Assembly (NCBI RefSeq): GCF_001673365.1 | Contig: NZ_LZLS01000138.1 | Span: forward strand, 1 to 48,715 | From: Mycobacterium asiaticum | Lineage (GTDB): Bacteria; Actinomycetota; Actinomycetes; Mycobacteriales; Mycobacteriaceae | DNA: 48,715 bases | Direction of reading: 5' to 3' | Shown: positions 34,905-42,090 of the stretch, piece after piece | How the letters are laid out: each line of letters starts with the position of its first letter | Numbering within the stretch: position 1 is the first letter of the stretch | The notes under the pieces: model-generated | Seen by the model: only the letters and a program-made list of their open reading frames with translations | What the model was told of the DNA's origin: nothing | Database searches by the model: none | Position numbers and translations under genes: made by a program

Positions 34905-37888
34905 CTCGCCTCCTCCAACATCGCAACGGCCACGGACAGGCACCGCTGCCTGACCTCCTCCCAGTCTGCCCTCCAGTCTGCCCGGGCATCGGGTTCGGGC
35001 CGCTCCTCGTCGAGGTCGGACGGATCTGGATCCGCCAGCCGGCGCACCAGCTGGGTAGCCATCCACTGCCGTCGCGACGCGGCGCCGGGAGGCTGACAAG
35101 AGTAGTACCTGTCCATCCCGGCCAGCACCATCGCGGCGGTCTCCGCATCCATGACGTCGAGCATGTCAGCAAATTCGGCGTAATCGCGGCTGCTGTTACG
35201 GCTCATGATCAGGTATCCCTTGAGACGCAGCGTTTCGGCGCCGGTCGGGATAAGCAGCCGGTCGCCGGTGGGGAGTTGCACATTGGTGGTCTCCACCGGG
35301 CTGCGTCGCCGAAATTCGCCGCGGCTGGCTTTGGCGCCCCGGCCGTCCAAAGCGTCCAAAGCGACCGAGAGCCGTCCGCGCCACAGCGTGACCGGATGGA
35401 CCGGGCGGTCGGTCCACGCCATCGCTTTGGCGATGTTGCTCAGCCGACCGCTCCGATAGGCCAAGCCGACCCTGCCGACCGGGCCGGTGGCCAGCGCCAC
35501 GGTGTCGGCGTCGTCGACGTCGGCCGCCGGTTGGGGCTCGTGGTCGGCATTTTTTCGTCCGCAGCCGGCGAAGGCGAACGGGTCCGCCACGCAAATGGCA
35601 TCGGGCGCAAGGTGTTTGAGCTTGGCTGCCGATTTGATCACCATGCGCAGATCCGCGCTCGGCGCGATCGCCGCGGTGATGTCCTCGGGGATGACGACGA
35701 CGCCACCCAGGTCGACGTCGGGCAGCGGGCGGTCGAAGTCGACCGAAGGCAGGATCCGGCCCAACCAGCCGGGCAGCCACCAGTTCCACTTGGCGAACAT
35801 CGCCATCAGCGCCGGCACCAGCACCAGCCGGACCACCGTGGCGTCGACGGCGATCGCGACCGCGCAGGCCACACCGATCTCGGCGACCAACGGCATGCCC
35901 GCGAAGGCGAACCCGCAGAACACCGCGATCATGATCAGGGCGGCGCTGGTGATGGTGCGCGCGCTGGTGCTCACGCCGTAGGCCACCGCGTCGCGGGTAT
36001 GGCCCGTCTGCAGGAAGCGCTCGCGGATGCGGGTGAGCAGGAAGATTTCGTAGTCCATCGACAACCCGAACGTCATCGCCAGAACCAGCGGCGGCACGGT
36101 GCTGTCGATGGAACTCAGGTGCGGGAATCCGAGCGCTTCGCCCCAGCCCCACTGAAAGATCATCACCAGGCTTCCGTACGCGGCCGCCACCGACAGCAGC
36201 GTCATCAATACACCCTTGAGCGCCAGCAGCACCGAGTGCACCGAGATCAACAGCATCAGGAAGGCGATCAGCGCGACGAAGCCCAGCACCAACGGCTGGG
36301 TTTGGGCGACGCGGTCGTCGAAGTCCTTGATCAGCGCGGTAGAGCCGCCGACGGCTACTCGTGCGTCGCCAGCGGTCCGAGGCAGCTGGCTGCGCATCCA
36401 GTCGACGGTCTGCCGGGCGCGCAGATCCTCGGGATCGACCGACAGCACCGCGCTGAGCACGGCGCTCCTGCCGTCGGCCGCGTACTGCGGCGGCCGCACC
36501 GAGGCGACGTTGGGCCCGTCGGCCATTTGCTGGCGCAGCGTGCTGAGCAATTGCGCCCGGACCGGAACGGCGTCTTGTCCCTGCGGCCAGTCGGCAAAGG
36601 TGACCAGAACCTGCACGGGTCCCAGCGCACCAGGCCCGAGAGCCTGAGACGCGGCCGCCACTCCGGAGCGGATCTCGTGGGAGGAGTCGAACTGGCGCAG
36701 CAAGCTATTGCCCAGCACCATCGAAAGCGCCGGTGCCGCCATCAGCAGCAGTACCGCCGAGGCGGCCAGCGCCGACATCCACGGCCGGCGCATCACCCAG
36801 GTGACCCAGCGCGTCCAAAATCGCGACACCGTGCTTTCCGGCCGTCGCGACCAGTGCAGCAGCGCCGACCGTTTGGCCGCCGCCCGGGAGAAGCTGGCCA
36901 GCAGCGCCGGGGTCAGGGTTGCCGATGTCAGCATGGCCACCGCGACGGCCAGAATCGCGCCGGTGGCCATCGACCGCAGGGCGGGGGTGTTGATCAGGTA
37001 GATGCCGGTGAGCGAGGCGATCACCGTCATGCCCGACAGCACCACCGCGAGCCCGGAGGTGGCCATCGCCGCGTCCACGGCTTCCTGCGGTTGCCGGCCG
37101 GTGCGCAGTTCCTCCCGGTAGCGCATCAAAATGAACAGCGAATAGTCGACCGCCAGTGCGATGCCGAACATGGACACCGTCGAGGTGACGAACACCGACA
37201 TGGTGATGTGCATGGACAGCAGATAGACCAGTCCCATCGTCACCACGACGGTGCAGATGCCCAAGGCCAGCGGGATCGCGGCGGCAGCCAGCGAACCGAA
37301 CACCGCCAACAGCACGATCAGAATGATCGGCAGGTTCCATTCCTCGGCTTTGGCGATGTCGTGCTTGGTGTTGGCCGCTGCGGCCGCGGACAGCGCTCCC
37401 TGCCCGATGACATAGAGGCGCACGCGCTCGTTGCTGGTTTGTCCGGATTGGTCGTCCTTGACGCCGATGCGTTCGCGCAGCTTCTTGGCGACGTCGCTGG
37501 TGCCGGGATGGTGCGCGTCGAGTTGCAGCGTCAGCACGTAGGGCTGGTCAGGCCGCGGCGGCCGTTGAGTGGGATTGGGCACCACCGAGACGCCGGGGAA
37601 CTCACCGGCGATGCCTTTGAGTTCGAGGACCGCGTCGTTGATGTCCTGATAGGTGGCGTCCGCGCGGGGGGTCGCGACCAGCGCCAACGGCGAGACGCCC
37701 AAGTCGGGGTACTGCGCGACGAGTTGATCGTGCACGGCCAGCGATTGCGAACCGGCAACCTCGAACCCGCCGCCGGTGAGATTTTCCGACTGCGTCAACG
37801 CCAGATACACCGCCGGGATCAGTGCCAGCAACCAGCCGGTAAAGACAAACCAGCGGAATCTGCGCAGGTTGCGGCTTAGCCGCATCAT
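34901..37888 (-). CDS. mmpL11: RND-family lipid transporter MmpL11
   Basis: This 995-residue protein has the MmpL layout of two repeats of one plus five helices with two periplasmic porter domains and a long cytoplasmic C-terminus (about 740-995). The proton-relay Asp-Tyr pairs are seen in VDYSLFILMRYREE and MDYEIFLLTRIRER, and GMTVIASLTGIY and related motifs mark the helices. MmpL11 exports mycolic acid wax esters and long-chain triacylglycerols and has been linked to haem uptake with Rv0203 and MmpL3. Start MMRLSR at 37888 or the next Met at 37885. The Rv0203-type gene lies 1.4 kb away, as expected. Confidence 0.94.
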   Translation of the reverse strand: MMRLSRNLRRFRWFVFTGWLLALIPAVYLALTQSENLTGGGFEVAGSQSLAVHDQLVAQYPDLGVSPLALVATPRADATYQDINDAVLELKGIAGEFPGVSVVPNPTQRPPRPDQPYVLTLQLDAHHPGTSDVAKKLRERIGVKDDQSGQTSNERVRLYVIGQGALSAAAAANTKHDIAKAEEWNLPIILIVLLAVFGSLAAAAIPLALGICTVVVTMGLVYLLSMHITMSVFVTSTVSMFGIALAVDYSLFILMRYREELRTGRQPQEAVDAAMATSGLAVVLSGMTVIASLTGIYLINTPALRSMATGAILAVAVAMLTSATLTPALLASFSRAAAKRSALLHWSRRPESTVSRFWTRWVTWVMRRPWMSALAASAVLLLMAAPALSMVLGNSLLRQFDSSHEIRSGVAAASQALGPGALGPVQVLVTFADWPQGQDAVPVRAQLLSTLRQQMADGPNVASVRPPQYAADGRSAVLSAVLSVDPEDLRARQTVDWMRSQLPRTAGDARVAVGGSTALIKDFDDRVAQTQPLVLGFVALIAFLMLLISVHSVLLALKGVLMTLLSVAAAYGSLVMIFQWGWGEALGFPHLSSIDSTVPPLVLAMTFGLSMDYEIFLLTRIRERFLQTGHTRDAVAYGVSTSARTITSAALIMIAVFCGFAFAGMPLVAEIGVACAVAIAVDATVVRLVLVPALMAMFAKWNWWLPGWLGRILPSVDFDRPLPDVDLGGVVVIPEDITAAIAPSADLRMVIKSAAKLKHLAPDAICVADPFAFAGCGRKNADHEPQPAADVDDADTVALATGPVGRVGLAYRSGRLSNIAKAMAWTDRPVHPVTLWRGRLSVALDALDGRGAKASRGEFRRRSPVETTNVQLPTGDRLLIPTGAETLRLKGYLIMSRNSSRDYAEFADMLDVMDAETAAMVLAGMDRYYSCQPPGAASRRQWMATQLVRRLADPDPSDLDEERPEPDARADWRADWEEVRQRCLSVAVAMLEEAR

Positions 37889-38047
37889 GAACTGCTGGAT
37901 CTTCTATCTCCCCGTATTTTCTTGCGCCAGCCCGCGAGCCTACCGGAGCACTTTGTGTCTCAAGCTTGCTTATCGGTTCCTGAGCTGGGAGAACACCCGT
38001 TCCGGTGGATTGTTGTTAACTCGTGATTTGGACGCAGGGTGACGGAG

Positions 38048-38470
38048 TTATCCAGGTCGTGCCGGCCAGCGTCCCAACACTCCTCCGTCGAACTCGAGGT
38101 CAGTCCGAGTGAAATGGTCGCCGATGGCCACGAGCGGTTCATTGCCGACGCGGGCCGCGGCGTAGGTCATGCAGTCACCGAAGTTAAGGCCTGCGGGGTG
38201 ACGGCCCTTGCCGAAGCGGGTGAAGGCGTGCATGGCAGCGATAGCGTAATCGGCGGCGTACGGGATGATCCCGATGTTGAACTCGGCACGGATGCGCTCG
38301 TAGATGGTGCGGCCCTGGGGACCGAAGCGGCTCGTGAGGACGATGAGGCACTCGGTGGCGGTAGGCGCGGCTACCCTTGGTTGCCGGTCGCTCAGCAGTG
38401 TCGCCGCAATTTGCGGCGCCTGCTGTTCATTTCGGGCGAGTGCGACGATGGCCGAGATATCGACGATCAC
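38048..38470 (-). CDS. VapC-type PIN-domain toxin
   Basis: This 140-residue PIN ribonuclease has the acidic residues of the active site visible: Asp4 (VIVDISA), Glu near residue 41 (TATECLIVL), Asp in [11 protein letters not shown] and Asp in [11 protein letters not shown]. These type II toxins cleave tRNA or rRNA. The GTG at 38470 overlaps the vapB stop (GTGA), so toxin and antitoxin are coupled in the usual antitoxin-first order. The frame is open further upstream, but that part overlaps vapB. It falls between mmpL11 and the Rv0203-type gene, where M. tuberculosis has no such module as I recall. Confidence 0.9.
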   Translation of the reverse strand: MIVDISAIVALARNEQQAPQIAATLLSDRQPRVAAPTATECLIVLTSRFGPQGRTIYERIRAEFNIGIIPYAADYAIAAMHAFTRFGKGRHPAGLNFGDCMTYAAARVGNEPLVAIGDHFTRTDLEFDGGVLGRWPARPG

Positions 38471-38730
38471 TCGTTGAACCCATCCTCGTTGTATCCGAGG
38501 ATTTCTTCGCGGTCGCGTTTGGTGATTGGGACGGAATTGGCTGTGAGGGGCCATATTTCGGTGCGAAGTACATCAAGCGCTTGGTTTAGACGATCTTGAT
38601 TCCGGGTTTCCAGCAGCGCGAGTTGCGCGCGCAGAGCCTGCCGGATTGCCGCGGTTTTGTTGAGGTTGAGCCGTTCGGCGAGTTCGGAGGCAAGGCGCTC
38701 GGTCTCGGGATCTTTGATATTCAACGCCAC
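38467..38730 (-). CDS. VapB-type antitoxin
   Basis: This 87-residue protein starts [19 protein letters not shown], typical of VapB antitoxins with a Psk/ribbon-helix-helix-like N-terminus (family of 'type II toxin-antitoxin system VapB family antitoxin' with [14 protein letters not shown] helix, here [13 protein letters not shown]). The C-terminus ([17 protein letters not shown]) would wrap the VapC toxin. A 31-base palindrome starts five bases upstream of the ATG and is the likely VapBC operator. Confidence 0.9.
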   Translation of the reverse strand: MALNIKDPETERLASELAERLNLNKTAAIRQALRAQLALLETRNQDRLNQALDVLRTEIWPLTANSVPITKRDREEILGYNEDGFNE

Positions 38731-38734
38731 GTAT

Positions 38735-38765
38735 GTAGATTACACCGTTGGAAGGTGGAATCTAC
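38735..38765 (-). promoter_or_regulatory. VapBC operator palindrome
   Basis: Arms GTAGATTACACC (38735-38746) and GGTGGAATCTAC (38754-38765) are inverted repeats of 12 bases with one mismatch around a 7-base centre. It lies directly upstream of vapB, where VapBC complexes bind to repress their own operon. Confidence 0.78.
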
Positions 38766-38877
38766 CACCGTATTCGATGCCAGGCACGACCACCCTTTCG
38801 TGTCGCTGGCGATGCGATCTGAACAGCTCGCGAACGATTCAGAGGTAGAGAGAATCCATACCGAAGTCGACGATCGT

Positions 38878-39105
38878 TTACGGCTGATCTGTCGGCGCCG
38901 TACCTGAGTCCGAAAGCGATTCGATCTCGTCATTGGTGAAATCGAAACCGGTGCCTTGCAGCGCCAGCGCCTCGGTACGGTCTAGCGGTTCACCCACGAG
39001 CCTGCGCAGGGCGAAGTCAACGACGCTCTGCGTGGAATCCAGTCCGTACATTCGCTGCGCCGCGGCGACCAGTTGTTCGTCTATCTCGATGCTGGTGCGC
39101 GACAT
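38878..39105 (-). CDS. VapB-like antitoxin without a visible toxin partner
   Basis: This 75-residue ribbon-helix-helix type protein (MSRTSIEIDEQLVAAAQRM, then QSVVDFALRRLVGEP) resembles mycobacterial VapB antitoxins of the VapB11 type, with a C-terminal acidic tail (FDFTNDEIESLSDS). The longer frame to 39402 overlaps the Rv0203-type gene antisense. Downstream, where the toxin gene should be, only 147 bases remain before vapB of the next module. The first codons after the TAA stop read Thr-Ile-Val-Asp-Phe, reminiscent of a PIN start, but the frame stops after 12 codons. It may be the remnant of a second vapBC module. Confidence 0.75.
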   Translation of the reverse strand: MSRTSIEIDEQLVAAAQRMYGLDSTQSVVDFALRRLVGEPLDRTEALALQGTGFDFTNDEIESLSDSGTAPTDQP

Positions 39106-39132
39106 GCCACCACAATGCACCACTCGTGCGTG

Positions 39133-39144
39133 GGGAAGCTTCCC
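39133..39144. promoter_or_regulatory. 12-bp palindrome upstream of the orphan antitoxin
   Basis: GGGAAGCTTCCC is a perfect palindrome 28 bases upstream of the antitoxin ATG and 104 bases from the divergent Rv0203-type gene. It could be an operator for the antitoxin; there is only position to support this. Confidence 0.35.
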
Positions 39145-39247
39145 ACCGTCGCCCCCGCGCGATTGGCGGCGTATCCGCCGCAGATGGCAGGATGGTTGAG
39201 GCCGCGGGTCGGGGGACATCACGCGGCGAATCACTGAGGAGTTACCC

Positions 39248-39739
39248 ATGCAAGCAAGCACGCGCCGCGGGCTTTTCGCAGTTCTGATCGCCGCCGGCCT
39301 CTCCGGCGCGGGCAGCGCGTTCGTCGCCGCCCCAGCAGCGACGGGCGCGACGGACCCATGCGCAGCCAGCGAGGTAGCCCGCACGGTGGGCTCGGTGGCC
39401 AAGGCGATGGGCGACTACCTGGACTCGCACCCGGAAACCAACCAGGTGATGACGTCGGCGTTGCAGCAGCAGCCCGGTCCGCAGTCGCTGGGCTCGGTAA
39501 AGACCTACCTGGAAGCCAACCCGAAGGTGGCGCTGGACCTGCAAGGTCTGGCCAACCCGCTGAACAAGCTGGGCACGCAGTGCAAGCTGCCGATCTCGCT
39601 GCCACAGGCGCTCAGCATGGTGCAGGCAGCCCAAGGCGGCGCATTGCCCAGCCTGCCGACCGGCGGGCTGCCCGGGACGCAACCGGGGCCCGGGGCGCTT
39701 CCCGCACCATTGCCGGGTCCGCAGCCCAATCGTGGTTAG
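39248..39739 (+). CDS. Secreted haem-binding protein (Rv0203 type)
   Basis: This 163-residue protein has a signal peptide (about 1-34, ending ATGA) and a helical mature domain beginning TDPCAASEVARTVGSV, with a second Cys in GTQCKLP. Rv0203 carries haem to MmpL3/MmpL11. Tyr57 and His61 (GDYLDSHPE) match the Rv0203 haem-contact residues Tyr59 and His63; at the place of His89 a Tyr87 appears to stand (VKTYLEANP), based on the M. tuberculosis sequence from memory. The last 30 residues are a Pro/Gly tail (LPGTQPGPGALPAPLPGPQP) that Rv0203 lacks as I recall, and whose coding sequence is partly repeated at 41.4 kb. Confidence 0.86.
   Translation: MQASTRRGLFAVLIAAGLSGAGSAFVAAPAATGATDPCAASEVARTVGSVAKAMGDYLDSHPETNQVMTSALQQQPGPQSLGSVKTYLEANPKVALDLQGLANPLNKLGTQCKLPISLPQALSMVQAAQGGALPSLPTGGLPGTQPGPGALPAPLPGPQPNRG
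39694..39714 (+). repeat. Direct repeat copy 1 (tail of the haem-carrier gene)
   Basis: These 21 bases are identical to 41406-41426. They encode the ALPAPLP tail of the Rv0203-type protein. The two copies bracket the low-GC membrane-protein gene. Confidence 0.85.
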
Positions 39740-39839
39740 TCGGTGCGGTTACCTGTCATGTGGACGCTGCTGCGTCTGGCCATCTTCGATTGCTAGCAAG
39801 CACGATTCTTGGTTATGGACACCTTTGGTGTAGCCGTCA

Positions 39840-41258
39840 TCACGGCAACCAATTGCAAACTGTCCACCAGCATCGTCTAGCGCGGCATATATTTTTGTTT
39901 ACGGTATCCCTGTTCATCCAAAATGGAATACGGTAGGCGTTTCGGCTGGCAGCCACCGACCGACTGAGCCCTAGCAAAATTACGGATGGGTAGAAGCCAC
40001 CGAGAAACATCGTTGAGTATGTGCGAATGTCGAAACGTAACGGCTTTTGCATTAGAAGCGCGGCGAAGATTGTTCCTGCTATAGATAGGAGCACAATACT
40101 GTACGTGGTTGCTGTAAGGCGCCCTTCTTTAAACCTGTCGCTCTCTTCAGTAAAGCTGGAGGTAGCGTCGACACCGGGTCTTGTCGGCCATTTCCTGTAG
40201 GTCTCCTCTCCAACGTCATTAATCAGACGATACAGGGCATGAATGCCAATAATTACCGCTGAAATGACAAAGATCCCGATAGCGATCTTGGTGCAGTCGG
40301 AGGCGTGACAATTGCTCCCGAAGTTTGTCAAGCAAGGGTCAGCGTACCCAGCGAGCCACGCCGCGACTGTTACTGCGAAGATTATCAAACCTGTGTCGAG
40401 CATCCGCTGAAATCCTGATGTCTGCGTCGTAACCTTTTCGGATTCTGCATTGCGCGCCTGCTGAGATGTTATCGATCTTCGGGCATCCAACGTCCTGAGC
40501 ACGATGATGTAAAGCGATCGAAAAATGACATACAAGCCGATTAGACTAACAACAAAAATCAGTCGCCTGCGCAGTACGGGATCATCGGTAAAGGCTTTTA
40601 TGTAGGCGCGATTTGCGCAAATAAGCAGAGCCGCCGCTGTTGGGATCGCAGCGCAGAATAACCAGCCATTCAGCGAGATCAGCAGGATGCTCCTGCTTCT
40701 AATGGCGTTCTTGAACTTTTCAGGACTCGAATATGCACCGGGCTTCTTAAGATCTGCGTTGGGGTCTAGCCCGAGCTCTTGAGCTTCGCGCTCGACAGTG
40801 CGATATTCGGCACGCTTCAATAAAAGTGTAGCTCTAAAATCCTCAATATAACTAACAAGGGTCCATCCCAGGCCGCAGAGAAGAACTGCTCCCCCGATCA
40901 GCAGCATCGCGATTGCTATAAGACTTTGGCTCCATATCTGTGCACATCTGTCGCTCTGTACATGCGTTTCCGCATCCGATATAAATTGCATTACTACGTT
41001 CGGCGTCTTAATCTCCGTGACTTCTTCAGCTGTGCCCGCGATGGCACTAAACAGGTAACTGGAGAGAGCGAGGGCCGGTACACCGGACGCAAATAGTGCC
41101 AACGTATTCGGCACGTATCGACCCGCTGACGCAAACAGGATTGCCGCTGAGGCAATGACGAACCCGGCGAGAACTCCGGCCAGAACAGAAAAATCTTCGG
41201 CGGCGTGGACTATGTCCCACCCAACCCACGTCGAACACGACATTAAGCGAGTGTGCAT
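39840..41258 (-). CDS. Low-GC multi-pass membrane protein, unknown family
   Basis: I do not recognise this 472-residue protein. It has about eight to ten predicted membrane helices (for example about 24-46, 55-75, 112-135, 190-215, 230-255, 285-305, 325-345, 385-405 and 415-440) and cytoplasmic charged loops (LLKRAEYRTVEREAQELG; VGEETYRKWPTRPG). Third positions are far less G/C-rich than in the neighbours, with codons such as ATA, AGA and TTA, and it uses many Ile, Ser and Thr residues. This suggests recent acquisition. The start may be 41258 or the Met at 41243; neither has a ribosome-binding site. It is flanked by duplicated ends of the haem-carrier gene. Confidence 0.75.
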   Translation of the reverse strand: MHTRLMSCSTWVGWDIVHAAEDFSVLAGVLAGFVIASAAILFASAGRYVPNTLALFASGVPALALSSYLFSAIAGTAEEVTEIKTPNVVMQFISDAETHVQSDRCAQIWSQSLIAIAMLLIGGAVLLCGLGWTLVSYIEDFRATLLLKRAEYRTVEREAQELGLDPNADLKKPGAYSSPEKFKNAIRSRSILLISLNGWLFCAAIPTAAALLICANRAYIKAFTDDPVLRRRLIFVVSLIGLYVIFRSLYIIVLRTLDARRSITSQQARNAESEKVTTQTSGFQRMLDTGLIIFAVTVAAWLAGYADPCLTNFGSNCHASDCTKIAIGIFVISAVIIGIHALYRLINDVGEETYRKWPTRPGVDATSSFTEESDRFKEGRLTATTYSIVLLSIAGTIFAALLMQKPLRFDIRTYSTMFLGGFYPSVILLGLSRSVAASRNAYRIPFWMNRDTVNKNICRARRCWWTVCNWLP

Positions 41259-41339
41259 GACACGTTCGAGTGCCTGAAGACGAATCGCCGTGAGTACGCG
41301 AGTTCAGTCGGTGGCGGCAGCACGGGCCGCCTGAAGCGT

Positions 41340-41399
41340 CGCGAGCCGAACCACACAGCCAAAACGCGCCGCCAAAACCGCAGCCCGGTTCGGCTCGCG
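41340..41399. repeat. 13-bp perfect inverted repeat
   Basis: CGCGAGCCGAACC at 41340-41352 is the exact reverse complement of 41387-41399, with 34 bases between. Nearly the same sequence (GTGGTTCGGCTCGCG) is found once more at about 30965-30979 downstream of the molybdopterin oxidoreductase, so it may be a dispersed intergenic element. Confidence 0.75.
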
Positions 41400-41405
41400 G
41401 CCCGA

Positions 41406-41451
41406 GGCGCTTCCCGCACCATTGCCAGGGCCGCTGCAGCCCAAGACCTAG
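41406..41451 (+). pseudogene. Remnant 3' end of an Rv0203-type gene (direct repeat copy 2)
   Basis: The frame reads ALPAPLPGPLQPKT and then TAG, against ALPAPLPGPQPNRG and TAG in the intact gene. The first 21 bases (41406-41426) are identical to 39694-39714; the rest has synonymous changes and an extra codon. This is a displaced or duplicated gene tail. Confidence 0.75.
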
Positions 41452-41576
41452 TCACCGAAGCCACCCCGAAGCAAACCGGACTCTTTTGCTGGCGCTGTCA
41501 GCGGCGCATACTGTGAACCATCGGAATCGTTGCCGCACTGGACTTCACGGCCTCCGGCGTGGGGTAGGAGCCGGAC

Positions 41577-42083
41577 ATGTCTGTTTGCATCGCCAAGTTG
41601 ATCACCATCGCCGCCTGCTGTACCTGCACCGCTTTGGGTTCGGCTGGCATTTGCGCCGCAGCGCCCTCGGGCAAGCTGATGGACATGTTGCCGCAGGGCT
41701 TTTCCACGGCCAACTGCAAAGAGGTCGACCCCACGCCGCCAGCTCTGGAACGAGTGATGTGCGAGAAAAGCAGCGACCCCAACGGACCCTCCCACGCTGT
41801 GTTCCTGCTGTATGCGAACAACGATGACCTGGCGGCAGCTCTGCAGGGTGTCGGCTCGAGCGGATACACGGTGGTCTCGTCCTGCCCGGGCGGCCAAGCC
41901 TCCCCTGAGAAGTGGAGCTACGGCAATTCCGGACAGACAGCCGGCCAGGTTGAGTGCGCAACGTCCGTCGAGAACGTCGCCACGGTCATTTGGACGGACA
42001 ACACCAAACTGAGGCTTGGCGTCGTCGAGGGCAACGGCAAAGACATCGCGGGCCTCTACAACTGGTGGAGCGCAAAGTCCTGA
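41577..42083 (+). CDS. Small secreted protein of unknown function
   Basis: This 168-residue protein has an N-terminal signal peptide (MSVCIAKLITIAACCTCTAL, cleavage near AAA at about 26-30) and a mature domain with three or four Cys (TANCKEV, RVMCEKS, SSCPGG, VECATS) that could form two disulfides. The layout, from LPQGFSTANC to GLYNWW, resembles the mycobacterial secreted family often annotated by similarity to the extracellular part of serine/threonine kinases; I infer this from pattern only. It lies between the insertion region and the Rv0204c-type gene, converging on it with a 7-base gap. ATG at 41577. Confidence 0.7.
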   Translation: MSVCIAKLITIAACCTCTALGSAGICAAAPSGKLMDMLPQGFSTANCKEVDPTPPALERVMCEKSSDPNGPSHAVFLLYANNDDLAAALQGVGSSGYTVVSSCPGGQASPEKWSYGNSGQTAGQVECATSVENVATVIWTDNTKLRLGVVEGNGKDIAGLYNWWSAKS

Positions 42084-42090
42084 GCCAGCC

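Larger units (their letters stand above)
41259..41576. other. Intergenic stretch with inverted repeat and duplicated gene tail
   Basis: No intact gene is seen in these 318 bases. They hold a 13-bp inverted repeat (41340-41399), the second copy of the haem-carrier gene tail (41406-41451) and the leader of the small secreted protein gene. Confidence 0.7.

Noticed and set aside
34856..37879. A 1007-codon open frame on the plus strand opposite mmpL11
   Set aside because: It is the antisense shadow of a well-recognised RND transporter; its product is His/Arg/Gln-rich low-complexity sequence typical of antisense frames in high-GC DNA.
38721..38933. A 70-codon minus-strand frame between the two antitoxins as a toxin
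   Set aside because: Its sequence has no PIN acidic residues and overlaps both the antitoxin end and the vapBC operator.
39840..41451. Transposase or integrase associated with the low-GC segment
   Set aside because: Neither strand between the repeated tails encodes anything like a recombinase; only the membrane protein is present.
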